Of a stretch of 64,000 bases of DNA, positions 25,263-38,345 are shown piece after piece. The stretch lies in the NCBI GenBank assembly GCA_965153355.1, contig OZ231126.1, positions 105,276,001 through 105,340,000 of the forward strand. Reading direction: 5' to 3'. Origin of the DNA: Flaccisagitta enflata (taxonomy: Eukaryota; Chaetognatha; Sagittoidea; Aphragmophora). Below the pieces are notes generated by a model. That model had not been told where the DNA came from, did not search any database, and was given only the letters and a program-made list of their open reading frames with translations. The position numbers and the translations under genes are program-made. How positions within the stretch are numbered: the stretch's first letter is position 1; the number at the start of each line of letters is the position of its first letter.

Positions 25263-27221
25263 AAAATTTGAATACGTTTCGTTTTTAAACTCTGCGTATT
25301 TCACGCTCGAGCAATCATGAAATCATGAATAGTACTTCTTTTGATCACTACGTCTAAACTATAAGGAATATAAAACGAACAGTGGAAAGCTTAAATGCTA
25401 GGCTTTCTAACAATATAAAATTTGATACTCGATAGTAATATTTAAAAAGAATAGCAACGCGGTTACTATCTTCGGACCAACCACCATAAAAAGTTGAATC
25501 GGAACATTCCTCTAGGCATTTTCTCCTATAAACCGGGCCGGCCAAAATCAGGTGCCTGATTGAGTTAACATTGAAACAAATAACATAATTCAATAATAGT
25601 TGCATCTATCAGCTTGAAATTTTGATTGCAGGCTCAGAATTTGATACTCTTTCAAGTCATACATAAAAAAAAACTTAATATCATGAACTGTGTTTAATTA
25701 TATAAATTTTTGTTAAAAACAGTGTGACATAATGTGACAAGGTGTTCACTTGATAGGACACTTTCTTAAAAAAATCAATATCTCCAGCTAGAAATGACAT
25801 GAAGTTCTGAAATTTGGCATGTAAACTGGGTTATGTCTTTGCTAAACAGGGGAAAAAAAAAGAAATTTTACATCATACTTAAAAATATATTTTTGTATAT
25901 ATTGCATAATACTATATCAAGATGAGATATTTTATCTTTTTTAACAAATCAACTATGAATGAAATTTTTGCATAGTAAATGTCCACCACTCACTATCAAA
26001 TTTTTGTTGCTTCTTTAGGGATGGCAATGGTACAAAAATGACCTGTTGTTAGAAAGGCTTGACAGTTTTTTAATGTTTTTATCGTAGTAGATATGAAGTG
26101 TGACATAAGTGTGACAGGGAAAATAAGCCGTTTTAGCTCTATTTTTGGCCACCTAACCTATCAAAATCTTGAGTTTGAAGGATGTTTGTTGAGCACTTTG
26201 TCCCAAGGGATGTAGAAGTACAGCTTTCATCATTAACAGACTGATTGGTGGAAAAAAACAGTGTTTTTATGCTGCCAAATCATGTTTTCCAGCTGGCCCA
26301 CTTTATAGGAGAAATTGCCTCTAGGTTTAAATCTATCATGGTAATTGATCCTCCAGTTCGTGAAAAAAAGTAATCGGAACACAGTATTCATTAAAATGAG
26401 TCTGATCTGAACATGGTATGTGTCAAAACGAGTCTAACTGGAATAAGTTAGTTTTCCTAATGGCAACCGGGAAGGGAGACCTGAAACGGAAGCCGCAATC
26501 CCCCTTGCCTAGTAAAGAATTAATCAATATAACACAATTAAAGTATGATTTTTGAGCGTTTTAATTAGTACTGTGTTATTCTAACTGTTCTGTAATTTGA
26601 ATTGATCAAAACCTCACCAATTGAAAGAAGATGAAAGAAAAATGTTAAGATTTTTTTTTAGTTCATGTATATATCTGTAATCATATCAACCATTATTCAA
26701 AAAAAATTTGCATGAAACAATAAAGTACATAAAAAAAAACTTTGATGCCAAATGCAACTGAGTAAGATTCTTGGATAGGAGATCCAATGATCAAGCAGAC
26801 AATTTGGATGAACAAAGATGAAATTAGTTTGTGTGATTGCCAAAGAATTGCACATGCCTAATGAAATGCATCATAGGGAAGATCAAAGACCAGAGCATAG
26901 GAAACAGGAAGAGGGACACTAACAGGGAGACCATTTCATACACCAGTTTTTGTGTAATGCAATATGACTTCAAATGATTGTTCTGCCAGAATGTTTTTGA
27001 AACTCATGAACTCTCTCAAAGAGTTCTGTGTCCTGCAGTGTGTGTACATGGCACTTTTAACTATTATTCTACCCCATCTGAGCCAATCAGTTGTCCCCAC
27101 ATGGCCTCAATGATCTCACGATTCAGAAGGGCAAAAACCAAATCTTTTATTTTTAGCCAATGTTACTGAGGCCCTGATTTCAAGGATCTGATTCCTTTCA
27201 AAGTCATCCAAAACTTATAGA
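25263..27221. other. Intergenic, AT-rich, no gene seen
   Basis: No open frame above 83 codons and no repeat boundary recognised. Two GTGTGACATAA phrases (near 25730 and 26105) suggest an old duplicated repeat. Confidence 0.4.
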
Positions 27222-28400
27222 TCAATATATTTTTCCTTGATCATTATTTGCTCTTGTTTTCAGAGTAATGAGAGCTTGCACACAAATGTTATCTTGTTGC
27301 TGATTGTAAGATTGCACAGAACCAAGGTTCCAGCCATCTTCTTGAAATGTAACAACAAATTCTTCTTGTAAAGGCCAATTGAAGTCTCTCAGATGCTCCT
27401 CCACAGGTACCCAAGACCTCTTAGCTTGCTTATTGGCAGACTGAGTACCTACTGACTCAGAAGTCACATAGACATCTTCTACAGTGATAACCTCTTTGTC
27501 AGATGGGTCAACTGTGTGCAAAGCAAGCAGATTTTCATACATCTGTTTCACTGTGGTATTGTACTGCTTGAAACAAACAAAATCATATAACATTTCTGAA
27601 AATAAAGTGTCTTTTAACTTCACTTCTTGGTGCAGAATAGTCAATTGATTTGCCTCACTCAGCTTTTTAATTCTGTCATAGCACTTTTTAACCTCAGCTA
27701 AAGATGAGAGCGGTGCAATATACTTGTGTTTTGTTCCATTTTGCACACATAAGGAAATCTGTTTATTTTTGGCCATATCTCTTGCCAGCTTGTTTGATCC
27801 ACTGTCTGTCAAAGCCAATTTTGCTTTCATGATCTTTCTTTCAGACTTTGAAATATCTGCTTCAATTTGATGAACTTTTTTGATTTGGCCTTGAGCTCCT
27901 TGTCTTTCAACATGTTGGCTCACTCATTACCAAAGGCAAGATCTGAACCTTTTTTAGCACAATTCTATTACTGATAGTTGGAAAGCAGAACCTCCTTTAC
28001 TTCTTAGCTATTAAGAAAGATGTCCAAAATAATCATCTCCAACTTTGTCCACAGGGATGATACTTAATTCCTCAATACCTTGACAGAGTTGCAGCAAGCT
28101 GTTTCAGCAAGACTTTCATCGCACTTTCCAGTTTATTGACATCATACTGCTCAAGATGTTTGTAAAAAGACTACATCCATTTTTGTTTGTACTTTCTTCC
28201 AAATCCATCCCTGAGAGCTGGAAGAGCATGCCTGTCAACTGAGCTGAATTTCAAACCTGGGATTGGTTCTATCATTTGTTTATATACATTTTGAAGGATC
28301 ACTTCATTTTGACATTTTGTGTCAAGATCCAGATATGCCATAAGACTATCCTTCATTTCAAAGACTTTGAGGGATGCTTTGCATTGGCAACCAAAATTAC
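27222..28400 (-). pseudogene. Unidentified protein gene, decayed
   Basis: Two minus-strand frames appear to belong to one gene: an upstream block at 28171-28400 (with LDLDTKCQNEVILQNVYKQM and PALRDGFGRKYKQKW) and a 233-codon frame at 27222-27923. Stops separate them at about 27924-28170. The downstream block is charged and helical at first (KKVHQIEADISKSERKIM). It ends with a WPLQEEFVVTFQEDGWNLG segment reminiscent of small beta-rich domains seen at the C-termini of transposon-associated proteins in aquatic animals. That resemblance is from memory of sequence style only. I cannot name the family. It may be a transposon gene or a retired host gene. Confidence 0.4.
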
Positions 28401-28539
28401 CTTCTATTATCAGCTTTGCATCATTTTTGCGTCTATTTTTTGAGAAAAATTGATTTTTTTTATCAATTTCTAGACTGGCAGGGTCCTTTCACTATTTCAA
28501 GCACACTTACTAGGTTTAGATCTAAATAATAGCTGAAGG

Positions 28540-28698
28540 AACAAGGCCGGATACACGGCCACCAGTTGCGGACGGGTGGGCAGGGGCGGAAATGCGCGTT
28601 TTACCACTTTTCAACTCGAGCGTGACGGACCAACCGACCGACGGACCAACCGACGGACGGACAAAGCCTCTTATAGAGTTGCGTGTCCGCAACTAAAA
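28540..28698 (+). mobile_element. HINE-like element, complete
   Basis: ACAAGGCCGGATACACGGCC start, AGTTGCGGACGGGTGGGCAG block, (GACC/GACG)n core, end GTTGCGTGTCCGCAACTAAAA. The AGTTGCGGAC near the 5' end is repeated inverted in the 3' hairpin (subterminal inverted repeat). Nearly identical to 34913-35060. Confidence 0.75.
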
Positions 28699-29394
28699 AG
28701 TAAAAACATTTTTTTTTCTCAAAAAATCAATGCAAAAAATGTTAAAAGTCATAGAAAAATCAGTTTTTTAAGCGATTCCAGGTTTTTTTTTCTACCGATC
28801 GAGCTGAAAAAAGTTTCCTACATGTTATCTAAGCCCTACTCACTTTATTGGGTAGCAAGAGTGATATTTTGAAAAAAAAGTGATTTTCTCCTGAATCTCG
28901 TACTTCCTCACAAATAGTTTAGTGACCTCAAATATAGTCCGACTTGGGCTTTATCCGGCCTTGTTTCATACAATCACATTTTAGATTGTCCGTCTGTATC
29001 ATCTCTATGAAAGGGTCCATCTCTCCCTTCATCGGTCTGTCTGTTTGTTTCTCTCTGCCTGTGTATCTGTTCTGTCTGTCGGTCCATCCATTTTTATGAC
29101 TGTTCCGCTCCCTAAAGAATCACGGTTTTCAGTTGTTTTCAGCGGTGGCGATGTTACGTCTAGGGAAGGTTAGGCAAAGAAGTGCATGTAACTACACGAC
29201 AGTTCACAATCAGGATTTCTGGCTCAAACGTCGAGAAGCATGACGTGAGCTTGTGTTTAAATTTCAAAGCAATCGCTTTAATATTTTAGAAATTACAGCC
29301 GTTTTTATATATGACAAGAAAAATGAAAAACCAACAGTGTTTTTTTCCATTCTCTCACTGAACTTGCCCCCAATAAAAATTTCAAATTTTTGAA
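28699..29394. other. Intergenic, no gene seen
   Basis: Ends of a GGCCTTGTTTC repeat phrase near 28960 and a CTGTCTGTC-rich stretch near 29030-29090; otherwise featureless. Confidence 0.4.
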
Positions 29395-29745
29395 AAAAAA
29401 AGTATTTTCCAGGGTATTGGATCTAGGCAAATTAAGTCATTTCCTATCGATTGCACCCCACTTTTAAAGACCATTTTTCAAAAGAAATATTTAGTGAAAA
29501 TTTTTTAAGGCCCTAAGTAAAAATTCTCTAAAATTTTCTAAGATTTTTGAATAAAAAGTATTTTTCAGGGTATTGGATCTAGGCGAATTAGGTCATTTCC
29601 CATCGATTGCACCCTACTTTTGAAGACCATTTTCCCAAGTTGCAACACAAAAAATTTCTAATTTTTAAAAAAAAGTCAAATTACAAGATTTTTGATCTAG
29701 GCGAATTAGGTAATTTCCAATCTATTGCACCCCATTTTTTTTTTC
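29395..29745. repeat. Three tandem copies of a ~120-165-bp unit
   Basis: The phrase GGATCTAGGCGAATTAGGTC followed by CATTTCC..TCGATTGCACCC recurs near 29420, 29575 and 29695 with small changes. Confidence 0.65.
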
Positions 29746-30572
29746 AAAAAAAAATCTCTTTAGGGGCTTTTTTGGGGGCCCTTAGGGGTCCCTTAGAAGT
29801 CAAAAAATTTTGGCTTACTTAGAGAAAGCCGCGTAAGAAGTCGAATCTCTGTCAAACAAAACCAAAAACATCTAGATTGGTGGTGATTTACGCCAGTCGT
29901 GAACCTAGACACTTCAGGGGGCGAGTTTTTTTTCAAACGGAGATGTGATTCCAGCCTTAAAATTTTTAAGTTGTAGCTCGTCCCCTAGGAAGGTCAATAT
30001 GTGTTTTTTTTGCGTATTACGGTGTTAGTTACAGGGGATAACCGACTTGACAACAGAAAGTCAATGACCTCAAATTTGGCTTTCAAATGTTTGTATGTTC
30101 AATGTTCATAACACTTTTCTGCGTCAAAACTCGCTCTGGACGTTTTTGGGTATAAAAAGGGTCACCGCTGAATAAAGAATTGTGCTGTAGTTCAAAATGT
30201 TTTGATATTTCACTTTTAGTATCTATTATTTCTCATTCTTCCGTAAAAATGCGTTAAGGATGTGAAGTTGCACGCACAAACTCACTTTTGGAAACTTCCA
30301 ATCACTAACTTGTGCAATAACTGCGTTATACAAATTAGGGCAAATAAAACATGGTTTTCAATTTCATGTATCAAGATCCGCGCGTGATGCGTCCACGTAT
30401 ACATCGTAATGAGAGGATTGTCATTCTGTTTGTCCATCCATCCGTTGCTTTGTCACTCCATCCATCAGTTTGTTGTCTGGGACCTATTTTTCCATTAAAC
30501 AAGTAACACGAGCCTGCAATGTCGCTGCAGACCGGGGCGGGGTAGCAGTGACGGAAATGCAAGTTTTTTTGT

Positions 30573-30722
30573 TGCATGCACGCGACTCTATAACTCGCTC
30601 TGTCCGTTGGTCTGTCCGTCGGTCCCCGTTAGCTTTTTTTCGGCGTTTATGAGCGTCTTTTGCGTTACTACTCCTGCCCAAATGCCTTTTTGATAACTGC
30701 CCCTGCCAACCTGCACGTGATT
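30573..30722 (-). mobile_element. HINE-like element
   Basis: Reverse orientation: TGCATGCACGCGACTCTATA, GTCCGTCGGTCC core, then GGCGTTTATGAGCGTC and CTCCTGCCCA blocks. Confidence 0.65.
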
Positions 30723-30822
30723 TGGTAGCTGTATTTATGGCGTTTTTATTTTTTAAGTCGATCGACATAGACCGGAAGACCAACAATAGAACAACGAAAG
30801 AAAAGACGAAGCTTCTCAGACT

Positions 30823-31005
30823 GGTCCCGAGCTCTATCAGGCCTATCCCGATCTCTATCAGACCTATTCCGAGCTCTATCAGACCTATCCCGAGCTCTAT
30901 CAGACCTATCAACAGCTCTATCAGACCTATCCCTAGCTCTATCAGACCTATCCCCAGACCTATCCTACCTATCACCAGCTGTAACAGACCTATCCGTAGC
31001 TGATT
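30823..31005. repeat. Minisatellite, 21-bp period (CTATCAGACCTATCC unit)
   Basis: About eight units containing GCTCTATCAGACCTATCCC. The 21-bp period keeps frames open on both strands (SSIRPIP / IELGIGL) and is not a gene. Confidence 0.85.
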
Positions 31006-31085
31006 ATTCTAGTGAATAAAAAGATGAGTATCATTGATGATGAACAAAATGAGTTTTCAATTGATTTCAAACATTTTTAGCATTT

Positions 31086-31312
31086 TTTCATTCGAGCGTG
31101 ACCAACGGATGGACAGACAGACGGATCCTTTTATAGAGGTGCCATGGCGCATCTGGGAATCTTCCTAGCATATTTCTGAATCATTTCCAGTGATTTTTGT
31201 TTCTTTTCCAGATTTTCAACTCAAGCGTGACCAACCAACCAACCAACCAACCGACCAACCAACCGACAGACAGAGCCTCTTATAGAGGTGCTATGGCGCA
31301 CCTAGAAATATT
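31086..31312 (+). mobile_element. Two partial HINE-like 3' ends in tandem
   Basis: Each has a GAGCGTGACCAAC-type start of the (GACC)n core and ends TATAGAGGTGCYATGGCGCAYCT. The 5' halves are absent. Confidence 0.55.
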
Positions 31313-31409
31313 GTAAGATGAAAAGTAAGGGAAAACTTTCGAACAATTCAACAAATAAACAGAAAAAAAACGAATGAATAAACAAACAAATGGAACGAGC
31401 GGTCAAACA

Positions 31410-31540
31410 AACAAGGCCAAGTAGGCCAATTTGGTGCGACGTGTGGATCGTCGAACGAATGCGTTACCAACAGACCGACCGACTGACCGACCGACCAGCG
31501 GACAGAGCCAGTTATAGAGGTGCTTTGTCGCACCTAAAAA
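31410..31540 (+). mobile_element. HINE-like element, GTGCGAC subfamily
   Basis: Same structure as the copy at 18331-18447: AGGCCAATTTGGTGCGACGT start, GACC core, GTGCTTTGTCGCACCTAAAA end. Confidence 0.65.
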
Positions 31541-32317
<777 letters not shown>

Positions 32318-32492
32318 TATGAACGTGCATGACTTCAGCACCGGCACTACAATAGTATATTATTCTTATGTGATGCAAACATTGCTTAGATTCTGCTTTT
32401 ACCCTAAATCGAAACTCAATCTGAAACAGAAAACGGTATGATGAGAATGTAAGAGGAAATTTGCTTTCAAAACTCGTCATGTATTCACCTAG

Positions 32493-32496
<4 letters not shown>

Positions 32497-32532
<36 letters not shown>
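32497..32532. repeat. (TG)n microsatellite
   Basis: About 18 units. Confidence 0.9.
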
Positions 32533-32535
<3 letters not shown>

Positions 32536-32639
32536 TGTATCTTTGTTTTGCTGCTTCGGCAATCTAGAACTCAGAATTTTTGTTTTGCCTCTACAAGTGC
32601 GTGTCACCGGGTTGATATAAAACATCTGTTCATAGGTCT

Positions 32640-32725
32640 GTCTGGGGTTTACACTAGGGTTAGGTGTTGGGTTGGATCAGGGATAGGGGTGGGTTTACGG
32701 TTAGGGGTAGGGTCAGAGGCAGCAT
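32640..32725. repeat. Short degenerate telomere-like GGGTTAGG repeats
   Basis: TAGGGTTAGG, GGTTAGGGGTAGGGT and similar variants; the opposite strand sense to the tract at 11120-11240. Confidence 0.5.
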
Positions 32726-32807
32726 CAAGTAAACGCTAGAGGAAACTATTTGGCGACTGGCTTGTCCCCGACGGCCCTCATAGTGTAGTCTAATACACAG
32801 GACACTT

Positions 32808-33172
32808 AGGTGCTTCGCATAGCAAAAGTTGGGAGTGTCCCCTCACTCTACCTAGGTAATGGGGAGGAGCAAAAATCATTTTCTTTTTTTTTTTTTAAAT
32901 TCTCTCATCTTCCGTTTTTGTTTTGGCGTTAAAGTTCCCATACAAATCCCAGAAATCAGCAAAATCCTGTGTAGTTTCAAGACAATTATTTGTTGTAGAA
33001 AATCATTGCATTTGTAAGAATAGACTAAAACATCAGAACATAATCTATGAAAGAGCTTTCTAAAAGACTGACTAACTATTTAAAGAAGAGTGCAAATCAG
33101 TAAAAGCTAATTCAAAAAATTTCAGCATATTATTTTGTTCCACTACAGTATACAAATTAGGTCCTCAAAACC
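32808..33172. mobile_element. Second, right-truncated copy of the 9-bp-TSD MITE
   Basis: Starts AGGTGCTTCGCATAGCAAAA and follows the 8214-8674 copy through the AAATCCTGTG and TAGGTCCTCAAAA blocks, then stops matching at about 33172, so the right TIR is missing. Confidence 0.75.
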
Positions 33173-33714
33173 AGGACACGCTTGGCGCGATCACGCAATA
33201 TTTTTGTCAGTTATATTTTAGCACTAAATCTAAGATTTTCTTTCACAGTATTGCTTCCCTTTGTTGATTCTGAGCGGTAATTACATCAATGCGCTCTCAG
33301 AACCCGGATTTATGGCAGGGAAACATTTTATAGACAAAATAGTGAGAAAAAGAAAGGGTATACATAGGAAATCATTTTACTGAACACTGAGTGATAAAAA
33401 TTGTGAGGAGGATCTGAGAAAAATTCTCAATCTGCTTGTCTGATCTAGTGTCCAGAAAAAAATTTCGATATAAGTTGTATTTTTACCTGCATTTTGATAC
33501 CTTTCATGCTGTTAACCATCCTTATGAGATTTCTATGCAAATTCTCAAGGTAAGTAAACTTCCACAAATTCTGGGTAGCACAATGAAATGTCAGATCGAT
33601 TATTCTACAAAGTGAAAAACTGGCAGTGAAAAATCTTGTATTAAAAAAACCGTGTCATAGCAACAAACGCAAAGCATAAAAGTACACATAGCAGTAGCAA
33701 TGTTTGATGTTCAA

Positions 33715-33787
<73 letters not shown>

Positions 33788-34402
33788 TACAAGCATGCAT
33801 ACACAAACAACTGCACACATGCATGTGCTCATAGACACTATGCTGTTTACAAATGACATCGTTTTCATCTAAAACTAGCACTTACTTACTCACCATACAC
33901 AGTCCCATCATTTATACGATATCAGGAAATAGAATCATTTTAGGCCCAAAATCATTTTTCTCTTACCAAATATTAATGTAGATAGACCCAATTTATCCCC
34001 TTGGTTTAGTTTCAAGGCAGGGCAATTATATAGAGGACAAGGTATAAACCTCAGAGTAGTAAATGAACTCAAAAGTGCCATTTTATGAGATCTAGGAAAA
34101 TGGAGTAAAAATACCCTCATACGTAAAATGCAAAATTCTGGGCCGTCAGTCATGACAATGCAAGACGGAGACTTGAACTACATAGTCAGTAGGTGATAGA
34201 ACCTGAATATTTAAGCGGCTAAGATTTTCTACAAAGAAGACATCTTTAAAACAGATCTAGCTTTATGGCGCAAATCACCAAATTCCATTCTATTTCCTAG
34301 ACTTGTGGGGGTGCATACCGTTCCCCTTTCAGACTAAGTTAAAAATTTACGGTAATGGCAAAATCTACAGAATGTTCACATCACGTAGAATGAATAGTAA
34401 CA
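33173..34402. other. Intergenic with (CA)n at 33715-33784
   Basis: No gene seen. The CA tract has about 34 units. Confidence 0.45.
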
Positions 34403-34413
34403 AGGCCGGTTGC

Positions 34414-34448
<35 letters not shown>

Positions 34449-34451
34449 TTG
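34403..34451. repeat. (TTG)n microsatellite
   Basis: About 16 units; it follows the phrase AACAAGGCCGG, a HINE-like 5' end fragment. Confidence 0.9.
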
Positions 34452-34822
34452 TTGAGACTCCGGCCATTTCGCCCCTGCCCAAAAATCCTCCCAATAAGCC
34501 GGTTCAAAACAAAAGTTGAAGCTACTACATGAATTTAAAAAAAAGACGCACTTTTGAATGGCTGATTGCGCCATTGAAAATCAAAAAAACTAATTAAAAT
34601 CTTAGACCATTTTGAAGCTCTTGAAAAACTCTATCATTTGGCGTAAAAATGTTGCCAAATTTGTTTTTGCAGTTCCTTTAAAAAAGATGCAATTCACCAA
34701 AATGGTGTCTCACTTTAGAGAGCTCTAGCTCCTAAACCGTTGAAGATACAGATCTGGGATTGGTCTTGAATGAAAGATAATTTGAACATCTTCAAATTCA
34801 CTTCCTCTTAAAAATTTTTCAG

Positions 34823-34908
34823 GCCTGTATATTCTTGAGTTTCCCCCCCCCCCGGGGTGGGGGAAATCAAAGGGTCTGGAAATGGGGAAGGAAATCAAAG
34901 GGGGAAAA
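34823..34908. mobile_element. Partial copy of the CAGGGGTGTATA MITE family
   Basis: CCTGTATATTCTTGAG end followed by C12GGGG and GGGGAAATCAAAGG repeats; matches part of the complete copy at 42191-42500. Confidence 0.55.
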
Positions 34909-34912
34909 AAGA

Positions 34913-35060
34913 GAAACAAGGCCGGATACACAGCCACCAGTTGCGGACAGGTCGGCAGGGGCGGAAATGCGCGTTTTCCCACTTTTCGACTCGTGCTCAC
35001 CAACCGACCAATGGACGGACGGACAAAGCCTCTTATAGAGTTGCGTGTCCGCAACTAAAA
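34913..35060 (+). mobile_element. HINE-like element, complete
   Basis: AACAAGGCCGGATACACAGC start to GTTGCGTGTCCGCAACTAAA end; close copy of 28540-28698. Confidence 0.75.
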
Positions 35061-35273
35061 ATAGTATAAGAAGGTCCAATTAGAGAAATGGATCCGGTAC
35101 CAATTTTTTTTTGTTAAAATCCCATCCCTGGCATGTGCTGAGATGGTTTTCATAGCTCAACGGTATTTTTGTAGAAATCATGGCCCCCCAAGAACAACAA
35201 AAAATCATACAAATCAGGGGAAAATCTTTGTCCACCACCCCCATGTTTGTGAGCTCATATTTTCTAAACAAAT

Positions 35274-35545
35274 AAAGCTAATGACCTCAACTTGGGCTCT
35301 TTTTAAAGAACAGACACAGCTCTTTAAAATGAGCCCAAGTTGAGGTCATTAGCTCAATTCGTTTAGGAGCAGCAGTCCTTTGAAGTTGATGCTTCTTTTG
35401 AGAAAAAGATAAATTGACCCCTCTTTTTGTAGGTCCCTATCTTTTAAACGAATTGAGCTAAAGACCTCAACTTGGGCTCGTTTTAAAGAACCGACAGTTT
35501 TTTTTTTTTAAAAAGCCCATGTTGAGGTCGCTAGCTAAATTTGTT
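35274..35545. repeat. Two adjacent short hairpins sharing one arm sequence
   Basis: AGCTAATGACCTCAACTTGG and its inverse form a hairpin at 35277-35355. AGCTAAAGACCTCAACTTGG and an inverse form another at 35455-35535. Confidence 0.7.
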
Positions 35546-35729
35546 ACAGAGAAACAGTCTTCAAAAGTGGATACTTCTTCTGAAAATAAAAGTATTATCC
35601 CTTTGTTTCTGCCAGTTACCCAAGTTGCTTGCGGGTGGGAAGGGGCAGTTATAACATGTCATCCAAGGATCGCACATGGCCAGCGGTACCCAAATACCCT
35701 GCTTGGAGAGAAGAAGTAGAGTCAGAGCA

Positions 35730-36070
35730 GGGCAGTGGCCCCAAAAGGCCAATGTCCTGTAGGACACAGGGCTGAATTTCCGTACGTCCTGGGGAGGAAT
35801 ATATCAGGCCTCACCTGACAGAGGAGGTGATTGAAGGCGGATTTTAGGTCTGATTTGAGGTACGAGGGGCAGGCTTGAGGCCTAAAGGACAGATTTGAAG
35901 CCTGAAGAGCTGATTTGAGGCCTGGAGGGCTAATTTGAGGTCTGGAGGGCGAATTTCAGGACCAGAGAGCTGATTTAAGGCCTGGAGGGCTGATGTGAGG
36001 TTTGGGAGGGCAGATTTGAGGTCTCTTGGGCAAAATCGAAGCCTGAGAAAGCCAATTTGAAGGCTTAACC
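35730..36070. mobile_element. TIR/21-bp-minisatellite element, copy 2, right arm missing
   Basis: Left arm GGGCAGTGGCCCCAAAAGG then a TGTAGGACACAGGG block, then about ten 21-bp units of the TTGAGGCCTGGAGGGC type. It ends at a GTCGCCCAAGGGTAATATAA junction. Confidence 0.7.
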
Positions 36071-36330
36071 AGTCGCCCAAGGGTAATATAATATAATATA
36101 ATGTAAAGCAACCAACACAGACCCCTAAGGGGTCCAAACAAATGGTTGCTATTAGTACAAAAACCTTAAACGTAATATGTGGTCAGTGATACCCATTGCC
36201 CTGCTTTGCATGGTTGTGAATTGGAATGAGAAGAAGCAGGGCAGCAGCCCCAACTAGTCATCCAAGGATCGCACATGGTCAGCGGTACCCGATGCCCTGC
36301 TTGGAGTGATCAAGTGAAGTAGTGGAGAGA

Positions 36331-36817
36331 GAGCAGGGCAGCGGCCCCAAAGGGCCGATGTCCTGTAGGACACAGGGGGGAATTTCGAGACGTCCTGAGG
36401 TATATTAGGTTTGAGAAGATGGATAGAGGTCATTGAAGGCGGTTTTGAAGCCTGGAGGGTTCTGAAGAGTAGATTTGAGGTTTGAGGGGCAGGCTTGAGG
36501 CCCAGAGGACAAATTTGAGGCCTAAAGAGCTGATGTGAGGCCTGGAGGGTGGTATGGAGGGCTAATTTGAGGTCTGGAGGGCAGATATGAGGTCTTGAGA
36601 GCTGATTTAAGGTCTCAAGGGCTAAATTGAGGTCTGAAAGGGCTATTCAGCCTATTCTGATGGCTCAAAGGGTCAAAATCAGGCCTGAGAGAGCAAAATT
36701 TAGGCCCCCAATGGCCAAGGGGGGGGGACGGAAGGACGGACGGAAGGACGGAAGGACGGACGTCTCGAAATTCCCCCCTGTGTCCTACAGGACATCGGCC
36801 CTTTGGGGCCGCTGCCC
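36331..36817. mobile_element. TIR/21-bp-minisatellite element, copy 3, both arms
   Basis: Inverted arms of about 62 bp (left GGGCAGCGGCCCCAAAGG.., right mirror ending at GCTGCCC 36817) are almost perfect. The core is a 21-bp repeat plus a GGACGGAAGGACGG tract. Confidence 0.8.
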
Positions 36818-36821
36818 AAAA

Positions 36822-37300
36822 AGGACGATGGCCTGTAGAACCCAGGGGACTTTTGTTTGTTCGTCCGTCCACCCATCCATCCCCCCCAGGCCCACTCAGG
36901 TCTGAATCTGTCCTCTCAGGCCTGAATTCTACCCTCTCAGGCCTGAAATCTGCCCTCCCAGGCCTTGAATCTGAGAGGGCAGATTCAAGGCCTGAGAGGG
37001 CAGATTTCAGGCCTGAAAGAGCAGAATTAGGGCCTGAGAGAGCAGATTTCAAATCTGACAGGGCAGATTCAAGGCCTGAGAGAGCAGATTTTAGGCTTGA
37101 AAGAGCAGATTTCAGGCCTGAGAGGGCAGATCTCAGGCCTAAGAGGGCAGATTTCAGGCCTGAGAGGGTCTGGGGTGGATGAACAAATAAGTGAATGAAC
37201 AGAAGTCCCCTGTGTTCTACAGGACATTGTTCCCTTTGGGGCCGCTGCCCAACAAAAGTCCCCTGTGTTCTACAGGACATCGTCCCCTTCAGGGCCTCTG
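36822..37300. mobile_element. TIR/21-bp-minisatellite element, copy 4, joined to copy 3
   Basis: Starts AGGACGATGGCCTGTAGAAC directly after copy 3. The core is about ten 21-bp units (CAGATTTCAGGCCTGAGAGG) that change orientation once near 36965. The right arm is duplicated (37200-37250 and 37255-37300). Confidence 0.7.
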
Positions 37301-37524
37301 CCCAAAAGGCCTAATCTAGGCCTGGGAGTGCTGATTTGAGGCCTCTATGGCCATTGGCCAATCCAGGGGGGAACAGACGGACGGATAAACAGGATGGACC
37401 TATATCTGGAAATTCACGCTTGGGTTCTACAATCTACATGACATTGGCCTTTGGGGCCTCTTTGGGGCCTCTTTGGGGCCGCTGCCAAAAAAAGAACCAT
37501 ACATTTGGGCAGGAGGGGTATTAA

Positions 37525-37696
37525 AACAAGGCCGAAATTCGACCCATAGATGCGTCCTTTGTATTTTATTCCTGCGACTGAGCTTGTTATCGCGTGCGCG
37601 CAAGCGTGAAAGACACGGATGGACCGACGAATGGACCAACAGACAGACTAATGAATGGACCGACGGACAAATGGAGCAAGGACGCATCTCAAAACT
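37525..37696 (+). mobile_element. HINE-like element, GATGCGTCC subfamily
   Basis: AACAAGGCCGAAATTCGACC start and AAGGACGCATCTCAAAAC end; GATGCGTCC near the 5' end is inverted at the 3' end. Confidence 0.6.
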
Positions 37697-37708
37697 ACCA
37701 TTAACATA

Positions 37709-37912
37709 AACAAGGCCAACACCTTACAGTCGCGAGTGGTTGTTAAGACCATAAGACCAAAATACTAGAGGACTAAAAGACTTATAATGACTTAAAATGA
37801 CGTAAAACGACAAAAAAAAGCTTAGTGTGACAGACGGACGGACGGACGGACGGACGAATGGACCTACAAACGGATAGAGCGGATCATAGAGACGCGTGCA
37901 TGCAACTAAAAA
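37709..37912 (+). mobile_element. HINE-like element
   Basis: AACAAGGCCAACACCTTACA start, GACGGACG core, end GACGCGTGCATGCAACTAAAA. Confidence 0.6.
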
Positions 37913-37998
37913 GTCAAGTGATGGTTGGACTGACGGACCAAACTACTGACCAATGGATGGACATAGCAGGTTCTAGTCGCGTAGCAGGCGACTAAAAA
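37913..37998 (+). mobile_element. HINE-like element, 3' fragment
   Basis: GGACTGACGGACC core and AGTCGCGTAGCAGGCGACTA terminal hairpin. Confidence 0.55.
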
Positions 37999-38291
37999 TT
38001 GAGCTAGCGCTCCCAGATTAGTCGCAAATCTTCAAAATGAGACCAATCCAGGAATTAACATACAAGAAGGAGCGTGGGAGATGCCTCATATTTGTGTGTG
38101 TCGGGGGGGGGGGGTGAACACCCCTACTAACCCGCCCCTTGACTAAAGAAAATTATCGTAATTACTTAAACAAAATTGGCACATTCAAAGTTAATTCGCT
38201 TTTTTTTTTAGCACACCATTGCCTTCCTTGTGCCAAGAGCTTTCTAACGATATGTTGCAGAGAGTACTTTTCTTTGTAGTGGTTATTCCAC

Positions 38292-38345
38292 AAACAAGGC
38301 TGGATACACGGCTACCCCAGTCACGTGCAGATCGGCAGGGGCACA
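38292..38345 (+). mobile_element. HINE-like element, 5' fragment
   Basis: ACAAGGCTGGATACACGGCT then CAGTCACGTGCAGATCGG; the core and 3' end are absent. Confidence 0.5.

Noticed and set aside
30484-31003. IELGIGL / SSIRPIP repeat protein
   Set aside because: A 21-bp minisatellite read in frame; no flanking coding sequence.
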